The notes beneath the pieces were generated by a model. The model saw only the letters and a program-made list of their open reading frames with translations, had not been told where the DNA came from and did not search any database. The translations under genes and the position numbers were made by a program. A stretch of DNA of 64,000 bases from Coniochaeta sp. PMI_546 (taxonomy: Eukaryota > Ascomycota > Sordariomycetes > Coniochaetales > Coniochaetaceae), in NCBI GenBank assembly GCA_021432605.1, contig MU271161.1, forward strand, positions 372,001-436,000, written 5' to 3'. This document shows positions 1 to 12,102 of this stretch, piece after piece. Numbering within the stretch: the stretch's first letter is position 1; every line of letters starts with the position of its first letter.

Positions 1-36
1 CTAAGTGGGGGTTAGATAGCAGTAGTAGAAGCTTAC

Positions 37-1252
37 TCTTCAAGGCCATGATGTAGCCGCCGGTGCTCTTGACCATCTGAGCGACCATGTCGTCGATCAG
101 ACGGTGCTCGTACCAGATGTTCTTGGCCTCGAACTCCTTCTTGTACTGCGTGTCGTACAGCTCCTGGAAGATATCCTTGAAGCGGCCATCGTATTTCTTG
201 AGGATGGTGTTCTTGGTGCTCATGTAGAGCGGAAGCTCCTTGGCGAGAGCAAGCTTGAAGCTGGCGTGTGCGAAGCCGGTGATGCTCTCGTCGGTGTTGT
301 ACTGGGTCTGAGCAACGCCGCCGCCGTTCTTGAAGTGGTAGACCTCGATCTCCTCGGGCTTGCCGCCCTCGGGGGTGAAGACCATCGACAGCTTGCCGTT
401 GCCGGGGACGACGAGGTCCTTGGCCCGGTACTGGTCACCAAAGGCGTGGCGGCCGATGATGATGGGCTTCTTCCATCCCTGTACCAGACGGGGGATGCGG
501 TTGATGACGATGGGCTCACGGAAGACAGTGCCGCCGAGCGCATTGCGGATGGTGCCGTTGGGCGACAGCCACACTTTGGGACGGTTAGTTGGAGAGCTTT
601 GAACATAGACAAGACATATATATATATGAAAAGATGTTGACAAATGAGATGAGATGAAAATTCCGGAAACAGGTGACTCTCAGCCGGGCAGGTCCCTTTG
701 ACCTTAGTGTCGCACCGGCGGATCGGATGAGAGTGAGGGGGAGTGAATTACACGTGCAGCAGTTTTACATGTGCAGGTGGGAAACTACATAAGACCAAGA
801 AAACACCCCGACTTACTCTGCTTTAGGTTGAACTCCTTCACTCTCGCCTCGTCAGGTGTGATGGTGGCGCACTTGACACCGACCGAGTACTTCTTGATGG
901 CCTCGGCGGCATCGAGGGTGACCTGGTCGTTGGTCTCATCACGGTACTCGAGACCCAAGTCGTAGTACTTGAGGTCGACGTCGAGGTAGGGATAGATGAA
1001 CTTGTCCTTGATGTCCTTCCAGATGACACGGGTCATCTCGTCGCCATCGAGCTCGACGACAGGGTTCTTGACCTTGATCTTGGCGGGAGCGACGGACCCC
1101 ATGGTGCGCCGGTAGTCCTGCCGGAAGAAGATAGCCGCGGTTGGCCGGGAGAGTCTCGGGACGGCTGAGGAGCGGAAGGAGGCAGCGGCTCGGTAGACGG
1201 AAGCAGGTTGACCAAGGGAAGCACGGAGCGAGGTTATACAGACGGGCGACAT
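37..1252 (-). CDS. IDP1: NADP-dependent isocitrate dehydrogenase (5' part, continues beyond the left edge)
   Basis: Converts isocitrate to 2-oxoglutarate and CO2 with reduction of NADP+, supplying NADPH in mitochondria and often in peroxisomes or cytosol. Two exons are visible: 817..1252 and 37..573, joined by a 243-base intron with donor GTAAGT. The join gives the conserved run LKQMWLSPNGT. Exon 2 ends at a GTAAGC donor at 36..31, so the C-terminal part lies outside the window. The mature enzyme begins near [20 protein letters not shown] and shows the family signatures [10 protein letters not shown] and [11 protein letters not shown]. The first ATG (1252) adds about 50 residues rich in Ser, Ala and Arg that look like a mitochondrial presequence. 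A second in-frame ATG at 1102 would give a form lacking it. Family identity is certain; compartment is inferred. Confidence 0.96.
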
Positions 1253-3261
1253 GGTGAAAGAGAATCAAGAGAAGGGAGAGGGAAGAGTTGGTGTAATAAA
1301 AGGCGGTAGTGTCCGGGAAAACTAGGGGGGAAGCTAGACCCACGATGGCACGTTGGGCGCGCAAAGCCGGAGGCTAGATGACGGCGTGGCTGGGCGAGCG
1401 GCGATCCGAAGGGTGAGGGCACTTGAAGAGCCTCGGGAAACAGCCGGCTAAGTCTTCGGGGCGATTATGAGCAGTCTGGGTCGGGGCTTCGGGCGAACAA
1501 CGGCGGGCCTGGAAATCTAGGGGCCGACGCCGATGCTTCGAGTCTAGACAAGCTGAGCTGCAAGGAAGGTTGGAGCTAGTCGAGCAACCAGGAACAGCAA
1601 GGGAGATAAGATAGTCCGATTGGACACGGCAGCTAGGTTGTGGCGTTGGAGATGGAATTGGAGATGGGAGTTGAAGATGGGCTGCTGTGGTGTTGTTTTC
1701 CAGGTTGTGGGCGCTGTGACACAGCGTTTTGTTCGAGAGGGGAAGGTGGAGGAAGTTATTTGGTAAGAAAATGGAGCAACTTTGTAACACAGTAAGGTAG
1801 CTGTGGAATAAGAATCGATATATATAAGAGGTGGTTTATGTATGATACTGTTGTATGGCAAGCTGGCCTCAATTCAGCCAAATGCTTGCTCTACTGTGTA
1901 CAGCCTCGTGTAATTGTGTTTTTGTTCGGCAGTGCGGAAGAGAGAGACAGAGCGCATCAGGATTCAGGACAGGACAGAACAGTCACGGCCATAAAACTCG
2001 AGGCCGAATATCGCAGCGCCTAAGTGAGAAAAAGAGAGGGGCGACCAGAAAGAACCTCCTCGTTCCCCACTGCACCCTTGGCCGTTCCTGCCTCTTGTTG
2101 CCGCAACGCATGGCATTTGTCTGGAAATGCGGGGTGATGTGGGGTGGCTTGTTGCCTACATAGGAGGCTAGGACGGGAAGGAGCTGATGCAACGTCCGTT
2201 CTGCATTGAAATGTGAAGCCATCACGAGCATTTGCCAGCATCAGAGAAGTCATCTCATTCAAATAAACAGCATTTCTCTTCGTGTCAGTATCATTGTGGC
2301 TGCTTCGAAGAATATCTCATTGCATTTGATAGGAGCTGGCAACAACAATAATGATACCTTGTGTATGTTATGTTAACGACAGGATCAAGAAAAGCAGGAG
2401 ACTCTGATTGCCAAGTGGTCGTCCCATGTCTGTATCCTCCCAAGCTTCACTTCGTCCCATCTCAACTCCACGTCTCGATGTCATCTCGTCCAAATGCAAT
2501 ACATGAAAGTGCGCCACCAAATCATGAACCAGGTTCCGCCGTCGGCTGTCTGGCCTGACGATGCGATGAACCAAAAAACACCGACCGCTGAATCTCATGC
2601 TCCATGATATGCCAATCATATAGGAGTACAACGTTAATGCAGATGATGCGCGACATCAGAGACTTGTCTGTGTCTATCTCTATGATGCTTTTGCGCCAAC
2701 GTTAAGTTTTGGGATGCCCTCCGTGTGCCATTCTGGCTATGCGTGTCCCCATAATGTCCCGTGTCCAAATCATTGCGTCCCTGATGACGGTTCCCTCTGA
2801 ACTCCTTTCCATAACAAAAAGCATACTCGTGCCAAAATCAATAGGGATTTCTGGTCCAAACGACAGTGGTCGAAGAAAAAAGGCAACGCATGCTGCGCCC
2901 CTGAACGCCACAGAGTCGGGTATGGAAGGAAATAGCACCGAAAAGCCAACCCCGCCTCGCCATGAACGAGCTTCGCAACCTCGAGCAAACTGGCCGACTT
3001 CGGCTGGAAAGACTTCGGCTGGAAAGCAAAAGAAAAAGCCCCTCGACAGCCCTGCAGATGGATGTGCAGTGTTTGCTGAACTTGGGTCGTCCTCATCACC
3101 GCGCATGTCCAGGTGGGTTGTTGAACACCCGACTCTAGACTCTGACCATCTCGTGCATCGTACCAAATCGCAAAACTCTCGGTGAACCAAAGCAAGCCAG
3201 CTCCGCGCCAAGTGCATCGAACGGCAAAGCAAAACCCCAAAGCCGATATTCCACTCCCCCC
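1253..3261. other. Intergenic region upstream of isocitrate dehydrogenase
   Basis: About 2 kb between the start of the dehydrogenase gene and the stop of the C2H2 gene, both on the minus strand. It should hold the promoter and 5' leader of the former and the 3' UTR of the latter. Several open frames occur but none has recognisable protein features. A 15-base unit is repeated twice in tandem at 2996..3025. I see nothing else I can support. Confidence 0.6.
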
Positions 3262-3984
3262 TTAGAAAGCAGTATGCCACCTCCTCCTGGCCTCCTCGCA
3301 CATGAATCCACACCATGAGCAGACGAACCCATCCACTCTCGAATCAACAGCCCCCAGACACCTAGTGCAAGTCCACATGGGAGTGCACACCACACTCGCG
3401 TCCCTGCTCTGCCACCACCCCTCATCCGCCAACTCCTTCTCCCCCTCCTTCCCTTCCTTGATGGGCACGTCCACCAGGTGGCAGTTCCTCAGATGCTCCC
3501 TGTACTTCTGCGGCGACAGCCACCTCTCCCTCTCCCCCTCCGCCTTCATCTCGCACTCCAGATACTCGCACACCATCGGCAACCTCCTCACATTCCGCCT
3601 CTCCGGCTCGCAAAAGTTCCCGCACCCGGCACTCCCCTCGGCGCTCCCGCACTGCCACCCTTCCCTCTCCACGCTCACCCGGGCAAAACACTTGCTGCAC
3701 CTCCACCAGCCCCTGAACACGGCCGCGGGCGCCCTCTCCCGCCACCAGCCCGGGTCCGGCGCCGTGCTCTCCCCGCGCTTGAGCAGGTCCTCCTTGTGCT
3801 GGTCCCGCAGGTGATCGCGGAAGTGGTCGTCCCGGTGGAACGGGTTGGCGTGCCGCCCGCACCGCGGGTAGTCGCACTGCCGCGACGGCACCGTCGCCTT
3901 GCAGTGGATGAACTTCATGTGCCGGTCCAGGTCCGCGTTGCGGTTGAACTGCTTGTTGCACGTGCCCACTATGCAGGGGAATCG

Positions 3985-4015
<31 letters not shown>

Positions 4016-4710
4016 GTGGTCGAGGATTGGGCCGCCATGTGGCCGTGTCGGTGCCGTGCGTCCTCGCTGGGGGTTGTGGGAGTTGTGGTGGAGGGCTTGG
4101 CGGTGGGGAGCCGGCGGCGGGAGGTCGAGGGTGACGGAACGCTGGGTGAGGTGTCCATGTCGAAGGACGTGGCGGGGGTGCCTGCGGATTCGCCAGTGGT
4201 TGGCGACATGATGCTCGACTGAACATGGCTGTAGTAGGGCTCCTGTTGAGAGAGCGGTAGAGTCTCCGTGTCGGTTGACCATTGTGGTTCTTGCTTTAGG
4301 TAGGGCTCGCTAGTGTCATCGAGGTTCATGTCCTGGCTAGCCTCGTAACCAGTGGCGACCATGGGAGTCCTGGGCGTGGAGTCAGCTGCGTAGTAGCCCG
4401 CCATCTGGCCCCCGACGCCCTCGACAATGTAGTTGCTGTACTGCTGTTGATCGTAGGTGGCCTCCACGCCTTCCATGCCGTACGGGTATTGCCAGCTCAT
4501 GGCGCTGTCGTCACCTTGGTAGTCCACTACCTCCTCCTGCAGAACGGAGCTGGGATCTCCATAGTAGCCTGGGCGGTTCGACAAGTTCGAGTAGTATCCC
4601 GAGTCGGTCCTGGCCATGTCTTCCGCTCCAGAGAGGGAAAGGCCATAAGCCGCAGACGCAGACTCCTGTTGAATGGCAGGTTGAACTGTCTTGCGCTTGT
4701 TAGGAGCCAT
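3262..4710 (-). CDS. C2H2 zinc-finger protein, putative transcription factor
   Basis: Single-exon gene for a 482-residue protein starting at ATG 4710. The N-terminal half is acidic and rich in Gln, Tyr and Ser (activation-domain-like), followed by Pro/Ser/Thr-rich sequence and a run of nine glycines encoded by a GCC/GGC repeat near 3989..4013. Next come two C2H2-type fingers: the first runs from FPCIVGTCNKQF to DRHMKFIH, the second from CDYPRCGRHANPFHRDDHF to the two His of DHLRDQH. The C-terminal third has further Cys pairs (CSKC, CTRC, CSWC) resembling small zinc ribbons. This architecture is common among uncharacterised proteins of filamentous ascomycetes. DNA binding in the nucleus is inferred; no target or ortholog name is recognised. 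Confidence 0.88.
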
Positions 4711-7700
4711 TGCTGTATCTATGCCGCCTGGTTCGGCTGTATGTCTGTCGCAAGAGGCTACCGTCCTGTGGCACCGGGTGTTCCAGAGAAGGGGTGAGCT
4801 AAAGGCAAGGATAACTTGAAGTGGCCCTACATTGTAACCAAAGTTGTGTATAAGCAGCTGACGGAGGCTATCGCTGATACCAAAGAAAAGAAAGAAAAAT
4901 GAGACAGATCTATTCAGGCGTGGTTATAATTGGGCAATACGTACGGATTTAGGTCAGCGCTCCCAGCCGCCTGGACGACGAACAAGTGTAGATCGTCCAG
5001 TTGTGATGTGATCCCCTAGGGGCCGACTAGGTTCTTGGTGAAAGCTGATGGTGGGCTGGCTTTCCGGGTCTATCTATGCTCAGTAGGGCGAAGTCGGGCT
5101 GCGATGTCTCAGGTGGGAGCCAAAGACAAGAAGGAATAGAGGTGAGTTGGGCGAAGAGATGGTCGAGTATTGTAATTCAGCTCCGACGACTCTGACGCTT
5201 GGATTGTATAAGTAGTGCTTGCCCGACGTTATGAGAGCCGGGCATACAGCGGGCGAGTGGTGAAAATCGAGGCGGAAGAACACTTCTCACCGTAGTGAGG
5301 CGAGCAGACGTCAGGGCATATACGCAGAGGGTTCACGTGTCCGACGCCAGAGCTGCCGTGTATATCGTGTGGGTGTTGAGAAGGAAGGGAGGCGCCTGTG
5401 TCATGGTAGGTATGAAGGCATTGAGCTTGGTCGAATAGGAGAGTGAGACCTTGATCCGTTCGGCCCTCGCAAGGGACACGGAATGGATATGGCGGATTGG
5501 GCAACGTCGCTCGCGAGGAGGCTCAAGTGGAACCCACACACGTAGCACAGTTGGAGAGGACCGGCTTCGGTCGATACTTAGGGGGATACAGACTCGGTTA
5601 TAGCCACACACCGAGGATCCCGCTTGGGGACAGACTGCCAGTCAAAATAGATGGCGGTAAGCACAATGTGAAGTCGAGCCCCGGGGAAAGTGCGGGTCCG
5701 GATAGACGAAGAGTCAGTGAGGACAGACTTGGCAGCTTTGACAAATCGCAGTTTCAAAGAAATGATATGCAACTTGATCCACACATCAAGGTGCATGGCC
5801 TGGCCTCGGTGAGGACCTCCTCCACCGGCCCAGACTCGTGGTGTAGGGAGCGCTCAGCTGGTGCTAAGCTCGACTCACTCTTACTCCCAGGACGGGGCTT
5901 TGATGGAGCCACGACGTAGATGGAGGAAATGCCACAACATGCATAAGAGCATATTGACGAATCAGCCTACAGCACACCATCTCTGAGACGAGAGGCGCGG
6001 TGCCTTCGCTAGAATGTTTACTGTCCAGTCCTTGACCAGCGCCTTTGCAGGGCTGACTAGAAGGCATCTAGTCTCTTAAAGAGAAGGAAACGCCATCGCT
6101 CGATTGGACCATCTGGAGAGATGGGGACCCTGGTTTCCAGATCGCATGGCGGCGGGTAGCGGGATGTCCCAGGTAAGGTCTTGCCGAGGAGTCGGTCACG
6201 GGGAAAGGTTACCTACCTTGATGGACGGCAAGCGGCATAAGATGAGAGTTCGGTGAGCTCGGCAGGTAATTTGCGGGTAGACTTCTGGAAGGAAATCCGA
6301 ACCAGACAGCATGCCGCTTTAGGCTGGCTTGCGGCAATTATTTGTGCCCTTCCTCCCTGGCTTGGTGTCGACGACATGCAATACGATGCTGCCGCAGTGC
6401 ATGCATCTGGGCTTTGCGGTCTTGTCTTGCACTAGTCATTTGCACGCCTGAACGAAGGGACGATACGTTCAGCCTTCTAGCATGTGACGCGTAGAGACAG
6501 ACATCAAAGCTGATGGTCAGACACGGCTTTGGTAAGGCTCCAAATCGGAACATAGTTTCGGTCGATCTTGCGGTATACACTGTGTCATAGGCGGTTACGC
6601 TGAATGTTATCACAGAAGGGGTACGGCTGCTGCCTATCCAAACAGGCGTGCGCGGCTGAGGCAGACGCCTGGAACCGATAGTGCAACGCTGCCGGCATTT
6701 AACGTTGGAGCAGTGAGGTACCTTAAAGCCTCTGCTCATATGACGTCATGTTAGAGAATTGCAACTGACATGTCTTGCTGATTCGCCTCAGATCACCGGA
6801 ATAACCTCATCGGCTGCTTATCTCGTCGTCAGCGAATCGTCTTATCCTCGCGTTCCTTTCTTATGGACTTTGGAATATCAGAGGACCCGTACCTGTCACT
6901 CAAAATAGCTGCAACTTAGCCCTCCTGGGATATGTGAGACGACTTGAATGTACCACCCTAACAAACGTAATCGCATGGTAGACGTTTAGCATAGCCACAG
7001 CAGGTAATGACAGAGAGCTTTGGAGACACTGCAGCCAGGACCTGCATAACGAGCAATCGCGTACAGCAGCGTGATGGCGCAAAACTCCGTTCATTCAAGC
7101 CTCTCCAAATGCGCACCTCGTCGATGAGGAGGCTCCATGCCGATCTCGCAAGCTTTAGACTTAAAGGGGGTTGTGAATGCGAGCGCATGCCGAGGGGGAA
7201 ATGCGCAGGCAGACCGTTGGGCAAACTGGCGCGCGGTCCATAGAGCCCGGCTACAGCGACGGCATTGAAGCCAACTCAGTAAGCCTGCATGTTTGCCTTT
7301 TAATTTGGTGTGCGTGGTCCCTCACCGTCTCCTCCGTGAACTGCGAGACAATGTGTCTGGGCGCGGTTGCCTTTTCTTTTGAAACAAGGCTCGCCCGTTC
7401 CTTCCCTCTGGTTCGCTTCCCGCTGACTGGTCCTTCCCATTTTCCACGTGGGAAATCGAGTTGAGAGAACGCAGGGCTGTCGCTTTTTGGGGCTTCAACT
7501 TTCGACATCTTTACCCGGATTGGGACGGAGAGATGGATATTTGCGAATGTAGGAAACACAGAGCATCGATTGGGAAGGGGGGCATCTTGTGGAACAGTAG
7601 ATGCGAATTGCTTCTTTAACCGATTCTCCAGGGTATAGTGGCCCGTCAGAACCGCGAACAAAGACAAAAATAGAAGAAAAATGATAGAAATCAGAGTTCC

Positions 7701-9181
7701 AGAAATGTGCCCGTTACGCCCCTTCTAGAAAGCCGGGGAGCGGGTCTCAGTGCCCGGCAGCGACAGCCACCTCGACGATCTCTCTGCGCTGTCCGCTTTG
7801 CAGACCAGCCATCTGGCTGAGGGCTTTCCATACCTACGCCAGAGAGTGCAGTATAGGCCTTGTACAACAACGAGGTGCATACCGGTTGTTTGATCCGCTG
7901 GCCCGAATCGCGATCCTTGCATTCATGTTTCGCCGACTAGAGAGGACAGGACAGGACAGGGCAGGAAGAAATGAGTAATGTTTACCGGAGCCCAATAGTT
8001 GTAAGCTGGTTGAGGTTGAGGACTGGCGTCGCACCTTTCTGCACCTGCCAGCTGTGTAACTCGGTGAAAGTCGAGGCCCAAGATGCAGTAGAGGCGATCT
8101 TGTGATAGAGTTGAGGCGGTCTGTGAGAAGAGGTTGTGTCCGGACCAGAACCACGGAATAGAAATGCTGCAGAAGGAATCTTTGACATCGAAAAGGCAAC
8201 CGGAGCCTACATATACCTACATCATCCTGCCTCGTATGCTACCCAACCTCCCTTTTTATATTCTATATGAATTTGGGTTTGTCTTTCGTGTATATCAGGC
8301 CGCAATGCAGGCGGCTTGGGAAAAGGTAATGGCAAATGGAGGATGACCAACAGAAGCCGCGCACTTATGCGAGGCGGACAAACCGGATAGCGAGGACCTT
8401 TACCGGGAACAAAGCCGTACGTGCCACATGAGAATCCAGGTGAAGATACCACTGCAAAGGTAGGGCTTTGACTTGCATGGGCGGGACTGCACTGCCGGAA
8501 CACAACAGCCTTGCACGGTCCGACGTTACCGCCGGCAAGATGCGTGATACATGCTAGGCTCGAGACAGTGCAGATTGCGAGAAGCCGTAGGCCTCTAGCT
8601 ATGCAGTATCGTGTAGTAGGGCTCGTGAATCACCTTATGCATAGGAGGTCAGACAAGAGCACAGCAGCCTTGAAAGGGCCATCTTTCTGGCCTTCGACAT
8701 GCTACGCTGCGCGTGGAGCAAGCTCTGCCACCGGAGACAATACGCTAGCTCGCCTGCTGAGGTTTATTGGACTGTAGACATAGCCCGTGACCGGTCCTTC
8801 AGCTGGGCGTCCACTTGCAGCAAACACATCGAGTGGAGTGAGCAGACACCTCGGACAACAGAGCAACAAGTCCCGCTTGCCCTCAGTTGAGACTCACTCT
8901 TGCCTCCCGATCAATCCGCAGGCGAGATAGGCAACACCTGTAGGAAGATGTACTAGAATTTGCCCAGCATACCGAGCGACCAGTATGAGTAAAAAGTATA
9001 GTTTAGGGCAAACCACTGCCATAACCCGTGTTCCATGTTCCATGTTCCATGTTTGACTACCTGTCTTGTCCGGTTATCAATACAGGGACCCGTCTGTCCA
9101 TCCTTGCGCAAGCCAACGCACGCATCACAGCACAGCGGCACATCCACCCATCCGTCACCCAGGATCCCATGGCCGCGTGTC
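4711..9181. other. Long stretch (4.5 kb) without a supportable gene
   Basis: No long open frame with recognisable motifs was found on either strand. The longest open frames (about 130-140 codons, for example 5497..5919 plus, 6338..6739 minus, 7251..7667 minus) have no domain and no plausible splice partners. The composition looks nearer 50% GC than the flanking exons, by eye. A small array of the 7-base unit TTCCATG occurs near 9030..9052, and an E-box-like near-palindrome TTTCCACGTGGGAAA lies near 7441..7455. The region may hold promoter or UTR sequence, a non-coding RNA, or decayed repeats. Confidence 0.55.
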
Positions 9182-11379
9182 TCATACGTCGTCCTCGAGG
9201 AACTTGTAAGCAAACCGGAAGTCTGCTTTCCTGCGATTCATCCTAAAGTAGGGGCGAAGATGGTCAGCAGCGGCTCGCGAGGAATAGCAGGAAAGGGGTA
9301 ATCATCCGAGGCAAAGAAAAGACAAAGTACTACTCGTTCTTAAGGTGAAAAAGGACGGGATCAAAACTAACCAGGTGCTCTCATAGTCAAAGAACCGATA
9401 CGTCCCCTGCTCAAACTCCTCCGTGATGGCCTTGGGCTCCTCATGCCGCTGGAACCAAGTCTGGTACTGCTTGTGGAACCGCCAGCTCTGGTCCTTCAGC
9501 GCCTTGGCCGCGAGATACTGCTGATATGTTCCCTGCTTGTAGTAAAACACGTAAAAGAGGGTATCCGGGTCGATGCGCTGGTACAGCTGCGGATTGTCGA
9601 ATATGGGCAGCGGCTCCTGCGGGTACTGAGACAAGCCTGTAGAGTAGGATAGCGGCTGCTCGGGCCGGTAGTGCTTCGGGGGCTCCGCGTCTGATACTCC
9701 CGGCGCGTTGGCCTGTGAGGCGGCCAGCATGCGGAGGGTGGCTGCTGCCTGGACCGGTGCTGGGCCCTGCTTCTTGGTTGTCTCGAAAGAGTCGACCAGG
9801 TCCTGGAGTGCTGCGGGCAGGTGGTAGATTGACTCCTCGTCCTTGTCCTCCCCTGCCGGTTTTACGCCGTTGGATGCACCGTTAGTTTGTGATTTTGACG
9901 CGGCTGGAGGTTCCGACGAGGACGATTGTGCTTGTGCTTGTATGGGAACCGTCGCTGTGGGCTTTCCTCTTGAGGAGGAGGGTCCTGCTTTTGTGACCTC
10001 CGCCTTCTTCGATAGACCTGGTGCCGGACCGGCAGGCAGGCTGACCGCTGCTGACTCGGCAGGTGTTAGAGACTTGTCCGCCTGCTGTTGCTGTGCCTGT
10101 ACTTGTGCTGCCATGGTCTGGGATGCCATCTGGAGAGTGGACATGCTCGGAGAGTTCGCCGCGCTCGTCTTCACCTGTGACCCCGGTAATGGTGGCACGC
10201 CGACAGGTGGTTGCCCTGGAGGTGGCGGTAAGGGTGCGATACCTATCTTGTCGTTCGCCGCCGCCGCCGCCGCCGCACTCGCGTACTTCAGTCCCTCTCC
10301 TGCCGGCCGTGTGGGAAGCGTTGCTGGCTTCATTGTAGAGCTGCCTGGTGCACCAGTGCCAATGGTAGGTAATGGAGTGTGCATTGTTGCTAGAGTGGGG
10401 AGGGGTGACTTGAGCTGTGTCGATGGCCGTCGTGCACCGGAGGCTGCCGCTACCGGTTCCGTGGACCTCGCCTTGGTGGTTGGTATGCTCGTCGTCGCCC
10501 GGCTTTCGGGCTCTGCAGAGTCATCCTGCACCGACTGTGCGTCCTGTGATGAGCCCTTGTCCCCGTCGATGTTCATGCCGTACTGGTCCTCTTCTTCTTC
10601 CAGGTTAAGGTCGTCGTACATGCCCTCGTCATCGGCGGCAGGATCCTCGTTGACTCCCTGTTCGACATAGTACTTGATGCTGTCCTCGAGGTCGGTGACC
10701 TGATCCGGCTCAACACCTCCGTTCTCCAAGGACCGTCTGATGAGCTCCATCTTCCCTTGATGCCATTTGTGCCGCTCGATGATGCGTTCAATGGCCGCCA
10801 TGCGATCCGCCTTGACCCCGTGGCCCTTGCCCTTCTTCATGGTCGCTTGTATTTGTTCGGCCTCGGCTTCGAGCTGCTCGATCTGCTCCTCGAGCAGCGC
10901 CACCTGGTCATTGAGGAAGTCGCTAGCCTCCACTTTGGCCTGTTCTTTCGGATCGAGCTTGGCTGAAGCGTTGAGGCCCTCTTTCGAAAAGGCCTTGGTC
11001 TTCATTGCCTTTTCGACGGCTTTGAATCTCTCCATTTGCTAAAAGGTAAGACAGGGACGATATGTCAGCTAATTCCACTCTCCTACTCAGCTCTACACGC
11101 CAGCAGCGGTCTGGCTGAACCCACCGTCTCTATTAGGCGCCGATGTTCCAGCAGAGGACCCTTGTCCTTGATGTCGTTGCTTGCGGCCCATGTCTTGATC
11201 TGGTCGCGCAAACGCTGTAGCTTCTTGATCTCGCGCTTGAGGTTGTCCTCTAGCTTCTCCTTCTGCGCCTGGTTGTTTGATGACTCAATCTTTTCGTAGA
11301 TGCTCTCGAATTCTTGCACTCCCTCGGCGACCTTCTTGAAGCACTTGTCCACCTCCTGTGCCAGCTTCCGTGCCGCCAT
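9182..11379 (-). CDS. NOT3: CCR4-NOT complex subunit NOT3/NOT5
   Basis: Scaffold subunit of the CCR4-NOT complex, which deadenylates mRNA and links to transcription and translation control. Three exons: 11125..11379, 9372..11038 and 9182..9242, total 660 residues. Joins restore conserved sequence: RRLIET then QMERFK at intron 1 (donor GTGGGT), and YESTW then [10 protein letters not shown] at intron 2 (donor GTTAGT). The N-terminus ([17 protein letters not shown] to about residue 230) is the Not3 coiled-coil domain with long charged helices. The middle is low-complexity Ala/Pro/Ser/Gln. The C-terminal NOT box includes [20 protein letters not shown] and [13 protein letters not shown] and ends in a short Phe/Lys-rich tail. 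Yeast has two paralogs (NOT3, NOT5); filamentous fungi usually have one, which this appears to be. Confidence 0.96.
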
Positions 11380-12102
11380 CTTGCCAGGTGCTCGCTCCGA
11401 CGGGCGAGGCTAGATGGTGTAGGTGTGTGTATGTCGTGACTGTTCGCTGTTCCGGCGAAGCTAGAAGCCTGCGGCCGGTGTTCTCGGGGGAGAGTTTGGA
11501 CGTAGGGCGACGTCAGTTGGTGGGGGGAACCGACTGCGCTGCCGGACGATATGCGCAGGCAAGGAAGGTATGGTGATTTAAAGTTTCGGAGTGACGTGTT
11601 ATGAGGCAAGCAGCGAGCTTAGCTCCTTGCGAGTGTCCTGTTTCGATGTGGCCTGGATAGTGGTGATGTGAGTGTTGATGGAAATGCAGTCGGTTTGCTG
11701 AAACAAACACTTGCGCAGGGCTGTTTGCTTGATTGCTCGTCTGGCTGCTTTCGCTAGTGTGAGAGGTCAAAAGCACGCCAGGAATCGCGGTTGGCTGCCA
11801 CTAGCAGAAAGAGCTTGTGGGTCTCGTGAAAGGCTGAGAGCCTGAGATCTGCATGCGGAAGCTGCAGGCTGTAGTGCCTGTGTCGCGGTCGCTTCCTCCG
11901 TTTTTGGCGGGTGCGGCCTACCCAAGTTTCAACCCTGGAAGGTACCTGCTAGTGTACATGCACCTTCGAGTCAACAACCAGGCTTCTCTCGTTCCCCATT
12001 AGCAGAGAGAGTATCTTCCACCATCCAACAGCAGAGCTTCTTCCACCATCCAACAGCAGAGCTTCTTCCACCATCCAAGTATCAGCAAAAACGTCGGGAC
12101 TA
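11380..12102. promoter_or_regulatory. Divergent intergenic region between NOT3 and a small plus-strand gene
   Basis: The two flanking genes point away from each other, so these 723 bases should carry both promoters and leaders. The right end holds a 25-base tandem repeat (12015..12078) immediately before the plus-strand start. No specific factor site can be assigned by eye. Confidence 0.55.
12015..12078 (+). repeat. 25-bp tandem repeat, about 2.6 copies
   Basis: The unit starts CTTCCACCATCCAACAGCAG and continues AGCTT. Two full copies (12015..12039, 12040..12064) are followed by a partial third (12065..12078). It lies in the presumed leader of the gene starting at 12103 and is made of CCA and CAG motifs. 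No function can be read from it. Confidence 0.9.

Noticed and set aside
2702-3316. A 204-codon minus-strand frame overlapping the end of the C2H2 gene
   Set aside because: It overlaps the coding end and presumed 3' UTR of the same-strand gene and shows no domain or homology that I recognise.
3989-4013. GCC trinucleotide repeat as an independent repeat feature
   Set aside because: It is the coding sequence of the polyglycine run in the C2H2 gene.
9843-10670. A 275-codon open frame antisense to NOT3
   Set aside because: It mirrors the low-complexity linker of NOT3; composition-driven.
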